In this document: positions 1-12,100 of the stretch, in pieces
Numbering within the stretch: the stretch's first letter is position 1
Layout: every line of letters starts with the position of its first letter
Assembly: GCA_950295325.1 (NCBI GenBank)
Contig: OX485806.1
Span: 40,732,001 to 40,796,000, forward strand
DNA length: 64,000 nucleotides
DNA from: Polytrichum commune
Taxonomy: Eukaryota; Streptophyta; Polytrichopsida; Polytrichales; Polytrichaceae
Direction of reading: 5' to 3'
Position numbers and translations under genes: made by a program
The notes under the pieces: generated by a model
What the model saw: the letters and a program-made list of their open reading frames with translations, nothing else
Databases searched by the model: none
What the model was told of the DNA's origin: nothing

Positions 1-1290
1 CTGGAGGACATGATCGGAGAGCACTGCCATATTCAGAACAACCTTGTCATTCCCCCCCCCCCCTGCAACAATTAAATCTAAAGAGCCTGTGAAGATTGTT
101 TAACTCGCTCGAAATTCCTTCTTTGTCGATGTTGAAACTGTACAGAGGACGATGGTCAAGCTCTATATATGGAATCACAATTTTGGGTATGTCAATTTTT
201 ATGCTAACATTGCTTTTCTTTTTCAAATTTGCTGCCGTTTCTTTCGCTGCAGCTTTTGTTCTTGGTGCAGGACTATGTATCAGCAATAGTGAATGGGGAG
301 AGCCGATCGCTAGTTACAGATGAAACAGTTGAGTTTGAGAAAAGATGAGTTGAAGTTCAAGACTGCAGGAAAATTACAGACCATTTTGGACGAATCTATG
401 GAATATATCTTCATCAATGAAGAAAAACTGAAAGATCACAACATGTAATGGTTGACAGACTAATTTCAATACTTCTAGGGGGTGACCTTCGATCCAGTGA
501 CATGCTGGGCAACCCAGCCCAGACCATCCCAGAGCCCCTCCCCCCTAAACCCTAAACCTCAAATCGGATGTTTTTGTACACGAGTTCTTCAACATTACTG
601 CCCACTGTCGGCTGAGTAACCACAACCTCTCCCAGACATGGCATCTCTCTTAGTGTACCGGCCACCACGCTCATTTCGGCATCTCTCTTAGTGTACTGGC
701 CACCACGCTCATTTCTTCCAAGGTAGTAATGTAAGGGCAATCAGGAGATGAGGAGCATTCCCCGACTGTCCCTAAATGTACTAGCAGGACACAATCCACA
801 CATAAAAGCGCGCCTCCTCCGAAGCAGAGCACTCTCAAATGCAATGTTGCAAAGCTGAGATACTAGAGACTAGTCGCACACTCTTCCTTGTACCTATTGC
901 CCAGAAAACCTTGAGGTGTCAGCACTATCTCTTCCGAACTCTTCCGGTGAGTGTGTGAGCACTTCGTGATGAAAACTCCATAGCCATCAAATAGGGGAAG
1001 CGGTGGATAAAAGTGAGCAACATACATACCTCAAACCGATGTAGCCGGTATGGGCACTTAAAGCCTTACTGTTCAGCAGCACTGCCGCGCCTCCTCCGAA
1101 ACAAAGCCTCCTCCAAAACAAAGCCTCCTCCGAAACAGAGCTCCTCCTCGAACACAGCGGACGAAAACGCGAAGCAAATTGAAACCCTAGCCATCAACAA
1201 ACGGGCGTGGGGAAGACGACCCCAACGACATCACGTTCCTTTTGCATCCATTTTTGGACTAAAGAAAATCCCAGTTATCATCCATCCCCG
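1..1290. other. Non-coding DNA with short repeats
   Basis: I see no supported gene here. There is a C homopolymer at about 52-63, a short plant-telomere-like stretch (ccctaaaccctaaacc) near 543-558, and a 17 bp-scale imperfect repeat (gcctcctccgaaacaaa) repeated about three to four times at 1086-1150, with a related stretch near 810. Positions about 283-470 resemble 49160-49350 in the same orientation, and a short part recurs inverted near 62580-62640, so this belongs to a dispersed repeat. The open frames are short and look like chance. Confidence 0.5.
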
Positions 1291-1310
1291 TGAGTCCTCA
1301 ACCCATTTAC

Positions 1311-1541
1311 ATACCATACTAAACATAACTTCTAGGATCCTTATCTTCAGCCCCTATATTAGTTTTACAAAAAAATAATGGCCCATGTTTTATGTGCATC
1401 TAACTTACTTATAATTTCATTGTCTACATTTAATGGCCCCTTCATTATTTGGAATTCCTTTATAATTTTTATTTCAAATGATTTTAATCCTCTCTATATT
1501 ATGCCGCACGTCGTTTTTAAAATGCACTAAGTGATCTACCC
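1311..1541 (-). repeat. Fragment of the hAT-like non-autonomous element found at 52013
   Basis: Read on the minus strand, this segment matches the first part of the element at 52013-52876: both carry ACTTAGTGCATTTTAAAAAC, the ACGACGTGCGGCATAATATA box, AATGAAGGG..CCATTA and a GGGGCTGAA..AAGGATC stretch. Its outer end is CACGGGTAGATCACTTAGTG versus CACGGGGAGGTCACTTAGTG in the full copy. I do not find the opposite terminus upstream, so this copy looks truncated or rearranged. Confidence 0.65.
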
Positions 1542-1839
1542 GTGGAGTCGGTCGACCGAATCCCGACCCCATCCCATGGGCAAGCTGTGGATGACCCTCA
1601 ATCCATGGTGGCACAGGATTTAGGTCGGTCGATCCAAACCCCCTACTAAAATATTTTGTGGAACTATTTTTGGTCTTGCGCACAATATTGGGAGTTCACA
1701 TTTTAGTTGTGTTGCAAATGTTTTTATACTCGGTGTCCCTATTGATCATGATGTCTTGCATTTAGCGATATTTGATTATTTTGGACCCTTGCATTGTGTC
1801 CATGTGTGTTGAGGTTTCATGTGCATGTGTGTAGGCGCA

Positions 1840-3320
1840 ATGGAGGGAGTTGATGGAAGAGGGGATTCCTTCTCTGAAGACATGGGCAACACCCAATCTT
1901 CGTCTGGGGATGAGCTAGACATTGTCGGGGAGGATAGTTTTGATGACAGTGCAGATGAAGGTCATTTGGGGAGTCCTTCGCCATCTGCCCCTTCTTGCCC
2001 CATTGTGGAATGTGCAGGGCTTTCACGAGCTTCATGGGTGAATTTGGATGTGGTACTTGTTAATGACAATGGAGTTGCTGTGGCGGAGGGTATTTGTCGT
2101 AACACACATCCACAAGATTGCATTGATGAAAACCCCCTTGGCACCGAGGACGTTGGAGTTGTTATATTGGAATCACTCGTACATTCCGAAGTGAATCCAA
2201 CTCATAGGTTGTCGCAACCCTTGCTAGCTCAATTAGCAATCTTGCGAATTTTCCTTTCTAGCAAAGGTTACGAGCGCTAACCCTTCGCATTCCGCCATGC
2301 TAATGGTTAGCTCCTCCTACCCCGGACCATATAGTTCATAGAAGGGGAACCAACCCTCCTACTTTGCTTTTGGGACTCACCCCTTAATCGGTAACCCATT
2401 TCTTGGATGTGGACTTCCATCCATGGGAAGTCCAATCCTATGTTGATCATCGCATTGCCGGAGCAACACTACAACAACCCGAAGCATACTAGGCAACTAT
2501 GGCCTCACAATGGGCCAATGCCCATGGAGGCCGTGCCGTTCGGCCTCGGGTGGGTGAGGCCACACCACCTCACCCATATAAGCCTCTAGGACTTCACGCG
2601 GGGCCCCTACCCCACCGTCAACCAACCTCTTGTCTCTCTACCAAGAGTTGGGGCCAAGTGGACATTTTCCTTTAGCTGCTGGGCCTAGAACCCCCCAGCA
2701 GCTTCAGACCATCATAACTTCCTTGTATGATGTCTGATCATAACAACCAACCACTCCATCTTCATCTACGCTTCACTTAGATGCCGATGGACTAATCACT
2801 TGCCCCATTCGGGCAAGTATTGAGGAAGTTATGCCTGTTTGAACCTTGGCAGTCCCGGGAATCACTCCCAGGCACTGCTGTACCAGGGCGCTGTCCCGGG
2901 ACAGCGCCCCACTCAAATGGCCATAACTCCTAGCTCACACCTCCGATTGAGGTGTTCTTGAGCTTTCTAGAATCACCACGCCATGAGCTACGCATAACTC
3001 ATGGCCTTACCCTTGTGCCTCCTAGTCTTCGTGGGTGGGAGGCGTTCCCAACGCCCGGGGCCCTCACCCACACTAGGATCACTTGGGCCCTCTCACCAAC
3101 GGCGCCACAAGTCCCGGGTGTCACTCCGGGGTCCCCCTTGTGCCCATGGTGTTTCGGGCACTCCTCATGGACAGGTGCGCGACATAGGTTCTCGTTGCGA
3201 AGGTGGCCGTTGAGGAATGTGACAATTGAGGGGGTTAGCTTGCATGACCATGAGCGACGACACATCCAAATCCAACAGGAGCTCCAACCAAACATTCGGC
3301 CACGCAAAGGCCTACTGTGA
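1840..3320 (+). pseudogene. Acidic open frame interrupted by a solo LTR
   Basis: An ATG at 1840 opens a Ser/Asp/Glu-rich frame (MEGVDGRGDSFSEDMG...) that runs to 2209. A solo LTR (2210-3184) then interrupts it. If the LTR and one copy of the target duplication are ignored, the frame continues in phase from 3190 (FSLRRWPLRNVTIEGVSLHD...) to a stop at 3318-3320, giving about 170 codons. This shows the site was open when the LTR landed. An AG acceptor-like site (TGTGTAG) lies just before the ATG, so it could be an exon. No domain is recognised. It might be a LINE ORF1-type or host exon; function unknown. Confidence 0.45.
2210..3184. mobile_element. Solo LTR, copy 1 (TG...CA, 5 bp TSD)
   Basis: This 975 bp segment begins TGTCGCAACCC and ends GGTGCGCGACA, so the ends form the inverted TGTCGC/GCGACA typical of LTRs. 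It is flanked by the direct 5 bp duplication TAGGT (2205-2209 and 3185-3189). A second copy lies at 16600-17572 with a different duplication, which shows independent insertion. A TATA-like box (CATATAAG) lies near 2576-2583. A perfect 24 bp palindrome centred on CCCGGG lies at 2886-2909. There is no internal gag-pol beside it, so it is a solo LTR left by LTR-LTR recombination. Superfamily cannot be assigned. Confidence 0.9.
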
Positions 3321-4029
3321 GCCCAACATGGTGCCCACATGTGGTGATTAACTCTTTGAAACCAATTTTAATTTGACTTTGATGTGTTATGATTATTCAC
3401 AAAACATAAAAAGAGTGAAGTGTGGTTTGGATTTAAGTTTAGGCTTTAGAATGTGTTGGGTGGTTATTTCAAGGGTTAAGTTCAATAGGATAATGCCTTG
3501 ATTATGTGAGTAGGGGGTAAGGTGAGGCAAGGTGAGCTCCACGGGTTAAATGCCCACTTTTGGATCCACCTTGGTAGTTTAGGAAGAAGGAAGTTTGGTG
3601 GAAGGGGATTAGTCCCTACTTTGAAGGTGAAGGTTAAGGGATTGTGATTGGAGGTGCTAATCCTCTCACCCTATCCTCACCTCTCTCTCCCTTTCTCCCT
3701 CTCTCCCTCTTTGCTACTTAAGGTGTTTTCTCTCTCATTTTCCTCTCTCTCCCTCAAGCGCTCTCAAGGGAGCAAGTCCTTAATAGCTTGAGTCACGTGT
3801 GTAGGATATTAGTTTTAGTGGAGTTCATTAGTTAAGCTCTCTCTCTCATTGTCTCTAAAGGGGGTGAGTTCTTAGAACTTGATACAAGGGTGTGAAAGAA
3901 GTAGCTCTTAGAGTAGTTGTGTGTTAGATTAGTTTAGTTCATTAGCGGGTAAGTTAGCTCACTTATCCCAAAGTACAAGGGAGAAGGAATTAGGAGATGT
4001 GTGGATTAGTACTTAAGGTTGTACGATTC
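3321..4029. other. Non-coding, CT-rich stretch
   Basis: No gene seen. There is a polypyrimidine CT-rich tract at about 3660-3780 (ctctctccctttctccctct type) and again near 3838-3858, which could be a leader or promoter-type microsatellite, but there is no coding evidence around it. Confidence 0.5.
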
Positions 4030-4455
4030 AACGGGGGTGGCTACCTTACTCGCTACCAGCTGCACTCTGCTGTCCGAGGCCTAACTGGGCAGTTGCATTC
4101 TGATGGCCGAAGCCCAACGGTGGTGGCTACCTTATTCGCTACCAGCTGCACTCTGCTGCCGAGGCCTAACTGGGCAGTTGCATTCTGATGGCCAAAGCCC
4201 AACGGTGGTGGCTACCTTACTCGCTACCAGCTGCACTCTGCTGCCGAGGCCTAACTGGGCAGTTGCATTCTGATGGCCGAAGCCCAACGGTGGTGGCTAC
4301 CTTACTCGCTACCAGCTGCACTCTGCTGCCGAGGCCTAACTGGGCAGTTGCATTCTGATGGCCGAAGCCCAACGGGGGTGGCTACCTGACTCGCTATCAA
4401 CTACAACTCTACTGGTCTAATGCCAACGGGGCAGCTGCAAGTAACTTTAATGGAC
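4030..4455. repeat. 85 bp tandem repeat array, about five units
   Basis: Unit boundaries marked by aacggNggtggctacc fall at 4030, 4116, 4201, 4286 and 4371, a spacing of 85-86 bp. The middle units are almost identical (ctgccgaggcctaactgggc ... gatggccgaagcccaac) and the last unit has diverged. It is GC-richer than its flanks. The open frame across part of it (3997-4188) is a by-product of the repeat. Confidence 0.95.
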
Positions 4456-4720
4456 CAAGGCAAATCTTGGAGTAAGCCCGGGCTAGCCTTGTTAGGCCTT
4501 AACTTAACGAATCAAGATATAGTAACCTTAGTGCTTCACCACAATTTAACCTTGTACCACAATAGAATATTTTAGAATATTTTAGACCTTAGGTAAGTAT
4601 GGGATTCATTAGGCTAGGTATGGCATGTGTGATTTTCGGTTGTATTGGTGCTTGAACCATTAAGAAAAGTGTTTTTCAACACTCGAACCCAGTGGTCAAA
4701 ACAAATCACTTGGATTACTA

Positions 4721-4945
4721 ATGGAGAAGGTGGAGGACATCCGCGGTGGCGAAACAAAGGAGGTTAGGCCGATGGAGAAAGTGGGCGACTCTAGTAATGG
4801 AAGAAGGAAGAAGAGGATAATCAAAGGCCAAAGGGGAATATCTTTGAGAGCTTGTGTTGCCAAGGCCGCCGGTTGGACCCTTGAGAAAGCCAATTCGGCT
4901 ATGGGTCAAGAGGCTACCATTAATAAACGAAGTGATTCAAAATGA
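4721..4945 (+). other. Short basic open frame, possible exon
   Basis: A 74-codon frame starts MEKVEDIRGGETKE and contains a small internal repeat (MEKVED..., MEKVGDS...), then a basic patch GRRKKRIIKGQRG and ends in NKRSDSK. It lies 57 bp upstream of the open region of the methyltransferase-like gene and could be a 5' exon of it or a retroelement fragment. No family is recognised and no clear splice pairing to the next frame was found. Confidence 0.25.
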
Positions 4946-5001
4946 CATGAATGCCTTGGGATGTTAAGGGAGCATTTTCAATACACAAACAATACATGTG
5001 A

Positions 5002-7310
5002 TTCTCAAAACCATCACCCGGACTAGGACGCTTAAGGGGGGTGGGTTTGGCCTCACAAGGAGGTTCTAGAAGTGCGCCGCGGCCAGTGCCTTCAGCTAGC
5101 AGATTGTCAGAAGGGCCAAGCAGACACTCCACGCCATCTAAAAGAATTAGGGACGATATGGAGAAGTCTGGTATCACGGAGACAGCTGAGGTCAACTCGT
5201 CGCCTGTCATGCCGACTCCTTTGAAAAAGGGAGAAAACCCTGATGCGGCAAAGGCAACTCGTATCCTTCGCGACTTCAACAATTACTCGAAGGATTGCTG
5301 GCCCATGGAACGGCACTTCACCTTCAATGTGGACTGCTTCAAATGCGAGAAATCCCCCAACAAGTGGGTGGTGAGGTCACGTGAAAGCGGAGGTGTGAAG
5401 TGGCAAATCAACAACTTGATGAATAACGTGAATTGGGATAGGCAAACTGTGTGTGTTATGCCAAAGGGTTTCACTTCCCGTCCCACGGAAAAAGATTGGG
5501 CAAGAATCCAGAACGGGGAGTTTTGGATTATTGATGGACAGCACAGCTTGGAGGCATCGCAGATCATCTTCAAGGATGATAACTTCCAGCATGAGCTCAA
5601 GGGGGACCTGCGCTACTGGAAGGCGTTCCTAGTGTGGTCAGACGACTAGGACAAGCTCCGGAAAATTTCGACATTTTTGAATTCCGGGAATAAAATCAAG
5701 GCGTTTGAGGCATCATGGGCAGCAAACATAGTGGCTGCGAGAGACGTGTGGGTGGCACACGGGTGCCCACCAAAGGAGAGGGAGAATGCAAAAAACCAGT
5801 CTCCACAATGGAAGGTAAGTTTACGAACGATCGTTTGTAAACATCTGGTTCCTTTTCAACATTCTTGATCATTTTATTTACGAACGTGCGTTCGTATTTG
5901 GTAGCCCGCTGACATTGCTTTCTAATGCAGGCGTTTTGCGATGCGATGGTGGACAAATTCTCTTCCATCGACATGAAGTCCACTTCAACGAAGTCAGTGC
6001 TCGAGCTTAAGGATGAGCTATGGCTTATATGTTGCAACAGAGACACCTGGGATTTGTGGACCCAATTTTTTGATGCTCACAATGCGGGGGATCTCGTCAA
6101 CCCCGACACTGAAGAAAAATATAATCAGGAGAAGACTGGAGAGGCGCCTCCGCTGTTGAGGGAATTTTTTAGGCCGCTTCAGGGGTTGACGGAGTCGGAA
6201 TTGCAGAGATGTGCAGTGCATGCTCTTGGGAACACCGTCGGGAGAACAATCCCTTACCCGAAGATATTTCTTAAGAGGCCAAAGCACAGGCCCGGAACGT
6301 ACTCCATCAAGGAGTGGTGCGAACATTGCAAGTTGAAGACCAACGCAATGAGGGAGTTGGGCGCACTCATCCCGGAGTACAAACTCTTCCAGGCCGACGG
6401 AGACATCAACTGGGCTGGATGGAAGGAGTTCAAGGTCGGGTACAACATCAACGGCTCTTCCATGCGTAGGCTAGTTAAGGAACACGCCTCCGTCTTAAAA
6501 CTAAAGGGGAACAAACGGACCAAGAAAGCAGAGACAGATCCCCAGGAGGTGGAGTTGTATATAAAGTTTTTGGAAAGGAAGCGGAGGGCCACATTTGAGG
6601 GAGTGGCCAGATTTTGTTTGGTAACCACTGGGCTGGAGAGAACCACGTTTTCTAAGTGGGACGGCACCATCAGCAAGGCCGAGGTGAGGGAGGACCGCAG
6701 GGGTTGCCCATTTGCCCTGATTGATTTCAGGGGGATCCCAGGAGGTGCGAGGCAAGGGGCAAAGGATTTTCCCTTCTACAACCCTTTCATGGCAAAGTTT
6801 CAAGACTACAGATTGCCTGACATGAGGGAGCCTCACGTATGGATTTGGATAGTGGAACAGGAGAAGCTATCCATTGTGACGGAGCTATACGAAAATACCA
6901 TCAAGTTTGAATACAGCATCTACCACAACACCTACGTGCCCGCAAAAACGGAAGGGATCGTGGCCATCAACGAGGCCAGGGGCAACAAGCAGGTGGGAGC
7001 TGTCAACCTGATCTTCTTAATGTACAATGCTCTCAGAAATGGGAGAGCGCCTGTGAAGGCAAACAATACTTTCAAGAAGATATACAGCATCCCTCACCCC
7101 CCTCCCAAGGAACTGCTACAGGAGACACTGTACACGGTTTTCCCCGCGTTGGAGCTCAGGTTGGAGTTCTACGTGTCAGTGTTGCAGAGCTTGGCAATCA
7201 CTGGAGAGATTGTATACAACGTCTTTGGAGGGGACGAGACTTGTATGCGAGCAATGTTCGGAGAATTGGACAGCGGAGAGCAGAAAATGGAGACCAAAAT
7301 CCAAATATAG
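5002..7310 (+). pseudogene. ParB-like box plus N4/N6 DNA-methyltransferase-like protein, interrupted by a TAG
   Basis: Two exons: an open stretch from 5002 to 5814, and 5931-7310. They are split by a 116 bp phase-0 intron (5815-5930; AAG|GTAAGT, TAATGCAG|GCG). The first clear ATG is at 5158; the true start may lie in an upstream exon. Exon 1 has DCFKC and, at 5527-5544, IIDGQHS, which resembles the D-G-Q-H-R box of ParB-like/DGQHR proteins. Exon 2 resembles beta-class amino-methyltransferases in order: a FALIDFRGIPGG stretch (about 6712-6744) where the DPPY motif is expected, a hydrophobic PHVWIWIVEQEKLSIV strand, AVNLIFLMYNAL, and near the C terminus GEIVYNVFGGDETCMRAM (7205-7258) in the place of the SAM-binding motif I. 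DPPY and canonical F-x-G-x-G are not preserved, so catalysis is doubtful. A TAG at 5647-5649 breaks exon 1, with the same frame open on both sides (VWSDD*DKLRKIS). The intron carries two copies of the ACGAAC palindrome. The domain assignment is motif-level inference. Confidence 0.55.
5815..5930 (+). other. Intron of the methyltransferase-like gene carrying two palindromes
   Basis: The donor GTAAGT is followed directly by a palindrome (TTACGAACGATCGTTTGTAA, 5821-5840). A second palindrome sits at 5879-5896 (TACGAACGTGCGTTCGTA). The intron ends in TTTCTAATGCAG. The phase is 0 on both sides, so the two open frames join cleanly. Confidence 0.8.
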
Positions 7311-9130
7311 ACATTTTGCTAAATTTAGCTCGTAAAATTTAGCAGTTTGGAATATATTTCAGAAATATTCGAAGAATATCATTATTTTTGGCCAATTTTT
7401 GAGACCTATAACCGTGGACCCAAGGGGTTTAAAGATTGAAAAATTCCTATTTTTTGCCTATTACCGTGCTCTCATTTTCCAGTAATATTGGTTGATTTAA
7501 ACAAATTTTTTTAACATGTATGTTTTCGTTGTCTTCTACAGGATGAATATCATCTATTTCTTCGAAGGTCGTTTCTCAAGGGCGCCAAGCACCTTTTTCA
7601 GGGATATATAACCTTGGGCTATGGTCGACTTTTTCTCTTTTTTCGATTGATTTTTTGCTACCTAATCACTATAGGGTTGGGCTATCTACTCTAGGGTTAT
7701 GGATGAGGACAGAGGTGTTGCTGTTTCACTTGGTGACTGTGTAGGCCCATTTCAACCATATGTGGAGGGTGGGGAAGAAGAGCAGGTGGAGGTTTGTAGC
7801 CAGGGGCTTGAAGTGATGGGGGATCTCGAGGTCCGATTAGTTCCGAGAGGAGACCCTTCACCAGCACAGGATACTAGTGACACCTTGGTTTTTGAGGAGA
7901 AGGTGGAGGTGCCCTTGCCACCTCATGCATACTCGAAGGTTGGAAAAATCCCCCTGGGAACTTATTCCCGGGAAACACTTAGTGGGTTGAGGGGACGAGG
8001 TCCATTGTTGAAACGTTCCCACCTAGGATAAATGCCAAGTGTGGTGCCGAAAATGGACGTGAATATAGTTTGTCCTGTAGTGGAGCCGGAGGTTCGTAGT
8101 TACGCCAAAATGGCAAGGGGCAAACCAAAACGCATTAAATTCAATCAATGAAACCAAGTGAACAACCATTGATTGGCAATTATAAAGCGATACATAGTTA
8201 GTACCAATAGTACAGCCCTTAAAAGGGACCGGAGTTTCTATCTATCTATCTACTAATAGTGCATTGGTGGGTGCTTACAAAGTAGTCGTGCATAGTGTAC
8301 TTGTGCTAGGTGGCAAGACATTAGTGGTTAAAGATATAGATACACAATGCAATCAATGTGAATGACAAGACCCTTTATATTGAAAAAGACAATATGAATC
8401 TTATATTGCTGACTCAATTCATGTAATGATGAGGGAATTTTGAGTGGCCACCGTCCATTGACAAGAGTCCAACCGACCAAGCGTGTGTGTAAGCTCTGAT
8501 GTCAAATCATCAAAAATATCCTCCTCAACACTAATAGTGTCCTCTCTGAAGCCAAACCAAAGACTCAGACGTTGTGACGTCATGTAAGCTAGTCCGTCCT
8601 CTTCCATCCGAAAGGTAAGTGGGACTCTCACTCCATGTGCATAGAGGACAACCATCCCCAACTCTACTTTAGCAGGAATATGAGCCATGATGAGGGGAGT
8701 GAGGACTTGCACTAAGAGGAAAATATGAGAGAGGATTCTGAACATTGTGGGCCATCTATATATTACAAATGGGCTGCCAAAGACAACGACATGATGCACA
8801 TGATGGATGAACTCTGAACGAAAGCTCTACTAATATTTTCAATATGGAAACAGCCGCCCTTGAGTCTAAAAGTGATGGGTAACGCTGTCACGATATATAT
8901 AAGTACAGCGTGCAAGTCATGGTAGACATTCTATTTGACAAGAAATTAAATATGATTATTTGGTGCCGACTTAAAGCATAATGCATAACTAGGTCTAGAG
9001 ATAGACTTGACGTTTCAAGACAGGAATAGAACGAATGACAAAGACCCAAGTGGGCATTAAATATAGGACTGTCCCTCGTGCAAACACTTGTATAAGATCT
9101 CGTGATACTCATCTCCTTTGTTTTAGAATC
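7311..9130. other. Mostly unassigned DNA with two hypothetical open frames
   Basis: AT-rich DNA follows the methyltransferase-like gene. One frame at 7699-8031 (+, 110 codons, MDEDRGVAVSLGDCV..., acidic then Pro-rich) and one at 8419-8799 (-, 126 codons, with a hydrophobic start and then ...RVPLTFRMEEDGLAYM...) look more protein-like than chance, but I recognise no domain in either. A (TCTA)n microsatellite lies at about 8239-8255. Confidence 0.3.
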
Positions 9131-12100
9131 ATAAGTTATGGTTATCACTTTATGTGGGTGTCCAATATATGGGTTTCGGGACCGAAACCTTTGTTTTAGT
9201 TGGCCTCATTTCGGGTTAGAATCTAAGTCTTTGAAAGTGGCATATAGGCTTAGATATCAGGTTATCACTTTATGTGGATGTCCAATATATGGGTTTCGGG
9301 ACCGAAACCATTATTTGGAGGTCCCTAAATGGCCTCATTTCAAGATAGAATCTAACACTTTGAAGCCTCGGCTCCACTTTGAGAATTCGGGTGCTCACTT
9401 TATATATGTCTAGTTGGCCTCATTTCAGGTTGGAATCTTACAATTAGAGGCCTCGTCTCTAGGTTCAGATTTTAGGTGATCACTCTATGTTGTCTTAGTT
9501 GGCCTCATTTCGGGTTAGAATCTAAGTTTTTGAAAGTGGCATATAGGCTTAGATATCAGGTTATCACTTTATGTGGATGTCCAATATATGGGTTTCGGGA
9601 CCGAAACCTTCCTTTTGAGGTCTAGAGGGTCACACCCTGAAGTCCCAGCTTCAAGGTTCAATTTATAGGTGCTCACTTTATATATATCTAGTTGGCCTCA
9701 TTTCAGGTTATAATCCAAAGCTTTCAAGCCTCAGCTCTAGTTTGATATTTCGGGTGCGCACTTTATATATGTTTAGTTGGCCTCATTTCATGTTAGAATC
9801 TAACACTTTGAAGCCTCGGCTCTACTTTGAGATTTCGGGTGCTCACTTTATATATGTCTAGTTGGCCTCATTTCAGGTTGGAATCTTACAATTAGAGGCC
9901 TCGGCTCTAGGTTCAGATTTTTGGTGATCACTCTATGTTGTTTTAGTTGGCCTCATTTCGGGTTAGAATCTAAGTTTTTGAAAGTGGCATATAGGCTTTG
10001 ATATTAGGTTATCACTTTATGTGGATGTCCAATATATGGGTTTCAGGACCGAAACCTTCCTTTTGAGGTCTAGAGGGTCACACCCTGAGATCTCGGCTTC
10101 AAGGTTCAAATTACAGGTGCTCACTTTATATAAGTCTAGTTGGCCTCATTTCATGTTAGAATCTAAGACTTTGAAGCCACGGCTCTACTTTGAAATTTCG
10201 GGTGCTCACTTTATATATGTCTAGTTGGCCTCATTTCAGGTTGGAATCTAACACTTTGAAGGTGGGCTATAGGCTAAGATTTCAGGTTCTCACTCTATGT
10301 TGTTTTAGTTGGCCTCATTTCAGGTTAGAATCTAACTCTTTGAAAGTGGCCTATAGGCTTAGATTTCAGGTTATCACTTTATGTGGATGTCCAATATAAG
10401 GGTTTCGGGACCGAAACCTTCCTTTTGAGGTCTAGAGGGTCACACCCTGAGATCTCGGCTTCAAGGTTCAAATTACAGGTGCTCACTTTATATAAGTCTA
10501 GTTGGCCTCATTTCAGGTTAGAGTCTTAAGCTTTGAAGCCTCGGCTCTAGGTTCAGATTTCAAGTGCTCACTTTATATAAGTCTAGTTGGCCTCGTTTCA
10601 GGTTATAATCTAAAGCTTTCAAGCCTCGGCTCTAGTTTGATATTTCGGGTGCTCACTTTATATATGTGTAGTTGGCCTCATTTCAAGTTAGAATGTAGAA
10701 TTTGAGGATGGGCTCTAGGCTTAGATTTCAGGTTCTTATATTATGTGGCTGTCCAATATATGGGGTTCGGGACCGAAACCTTCCTTTGGAGGTCCCTGGG
10801 TGGCCTCATTTGAACTTAGAAACTAACACTTTCAGGCCTCGGCTCTACTTTGAGATTTCAAATGCTCACTTTATATGTGTGTAGTTGGCCTCATTTCAAG
10901 TTAGAATGTAGAATTTGAAGGTGGGCTCTAGGCTTAGATTTCAGGTTCTCAGATTATGTGGCTGTCCAATATATGGGGTTCGGGACTGAAACCTTCATCG
11001 GGAGGTCCCTAGGTTGTCCAATATATGGGGTTCGGGACCGAAACCTTCATTTGGAGGTCCCTAGGCTGTCCAATATATGGGGTTCGGGACCGAAACCTTC
11101 ATTTGGCGGTCCCTAGGCTGTCCAATATATGGGGTTCGGGACCGAAACTTTTTTTGGAGGTCCCTAGGTGGCCTCATTTCAAGTTAGAAACTAACACTTT
11201 GAAGCCTCGGCTCTACTTTGAGATTTCACATGCTCACTTTATATATGTGTAGTTGGCCTCATTTCAGGTTAGAATCTAACACTTTGAAGCCTCGGCTCTT
11301 GTTTGAGATTTCAGGTACTCACTTTATATAAGTCTAGTTGGCCTTATTTCAGGTTAGAATCTAACACTTTGAAGCCTAGGCTCTAATATGAGAATTCGGG
11401 TGCTCACTTTATGTTGTTTTAGTTGGCCTCATTTCAGGTTAGAATCTAAGTCTTTTAAAGTGGCCTATAGGCTTAGATATCAGGTTCTCACTTTATGTGG
11501 GGGTCCAATATATGGGTTTCGGGACCAAAACCTTCCTTTTGAGGTCTAGAGGGTCACACCCTGAAGCCCCGGCTTCAAGGTTCAATTAAAGGTGCTCACT
11601 TTATATATATCTAGTTGGCCTCATTTCAAGTTATAATCTAACACTTTGAAGCCTCGGCTCTAGTTTGATATTTCGGGTGCTCACTTTATATATGTGTGGT
11701 TGGCCTCATTTCAGGTTAGAATCTAACACTTTGAAGCCTCGGCTCTTGTTTGAGATTTCAGGTGCTCGCTTTATATAAGTCTAGTTGGCCTTATTTCAGG
11801 TTAGAATCTAACACTTTGAAGCCTAGGCTCTAATATGAGAATTCGGGTGCTCACTTTATGTTGTTTTAGTTGGCCTCATTTCAGGTTAGAATCTAAGTCT
11901 TTTAAAGTGGCCTATAGGCTTAGATATCAGGTTCTCACTTTATGTGGGGGTCCAATATATGGGTTTCGGGACCGAAACCTTCCTTTTGAGGTCTAGAGGG
12001 TCACACCCTGAAGCCCCGGCTTCAAGGTTCAATTTACAGGTGCTCACTTTATATATATCTAGTTGGCCTCATTTCAAGTTATAATCTAACACTTTGAAGC

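Noticed and set aside
96-323. Hydrophobic frame at the left edge (MFNSLEIPSLSML...)
   Set aside because: Looks like a membrane protein but is low-complexity, overlaps an opposite-strand frame and borders a dispersed repeat; not supported as a gene.
543-558. Interstitial telomere
   Set aside because: Only about two CCCTAAA units are present, too short to claim a telomeric relic.
2952-3340. Overlapping frames on both strands at the end of solo LTR 1 and the matching ones at 17340-17776
   Set aside because: They lie within the LTR copies and are shared only because the LTR is duplicated; no protein motif.
9138-11252. Open frames of 60-91 codons inside the 9.1-12.4 kb array
   Set aside because: They repeat the same peptide (LCGCPIYGFRDRN, WPHFxLES) because the DNA is a tandem repeat; they start and stop with unit variants and have no coding signature.
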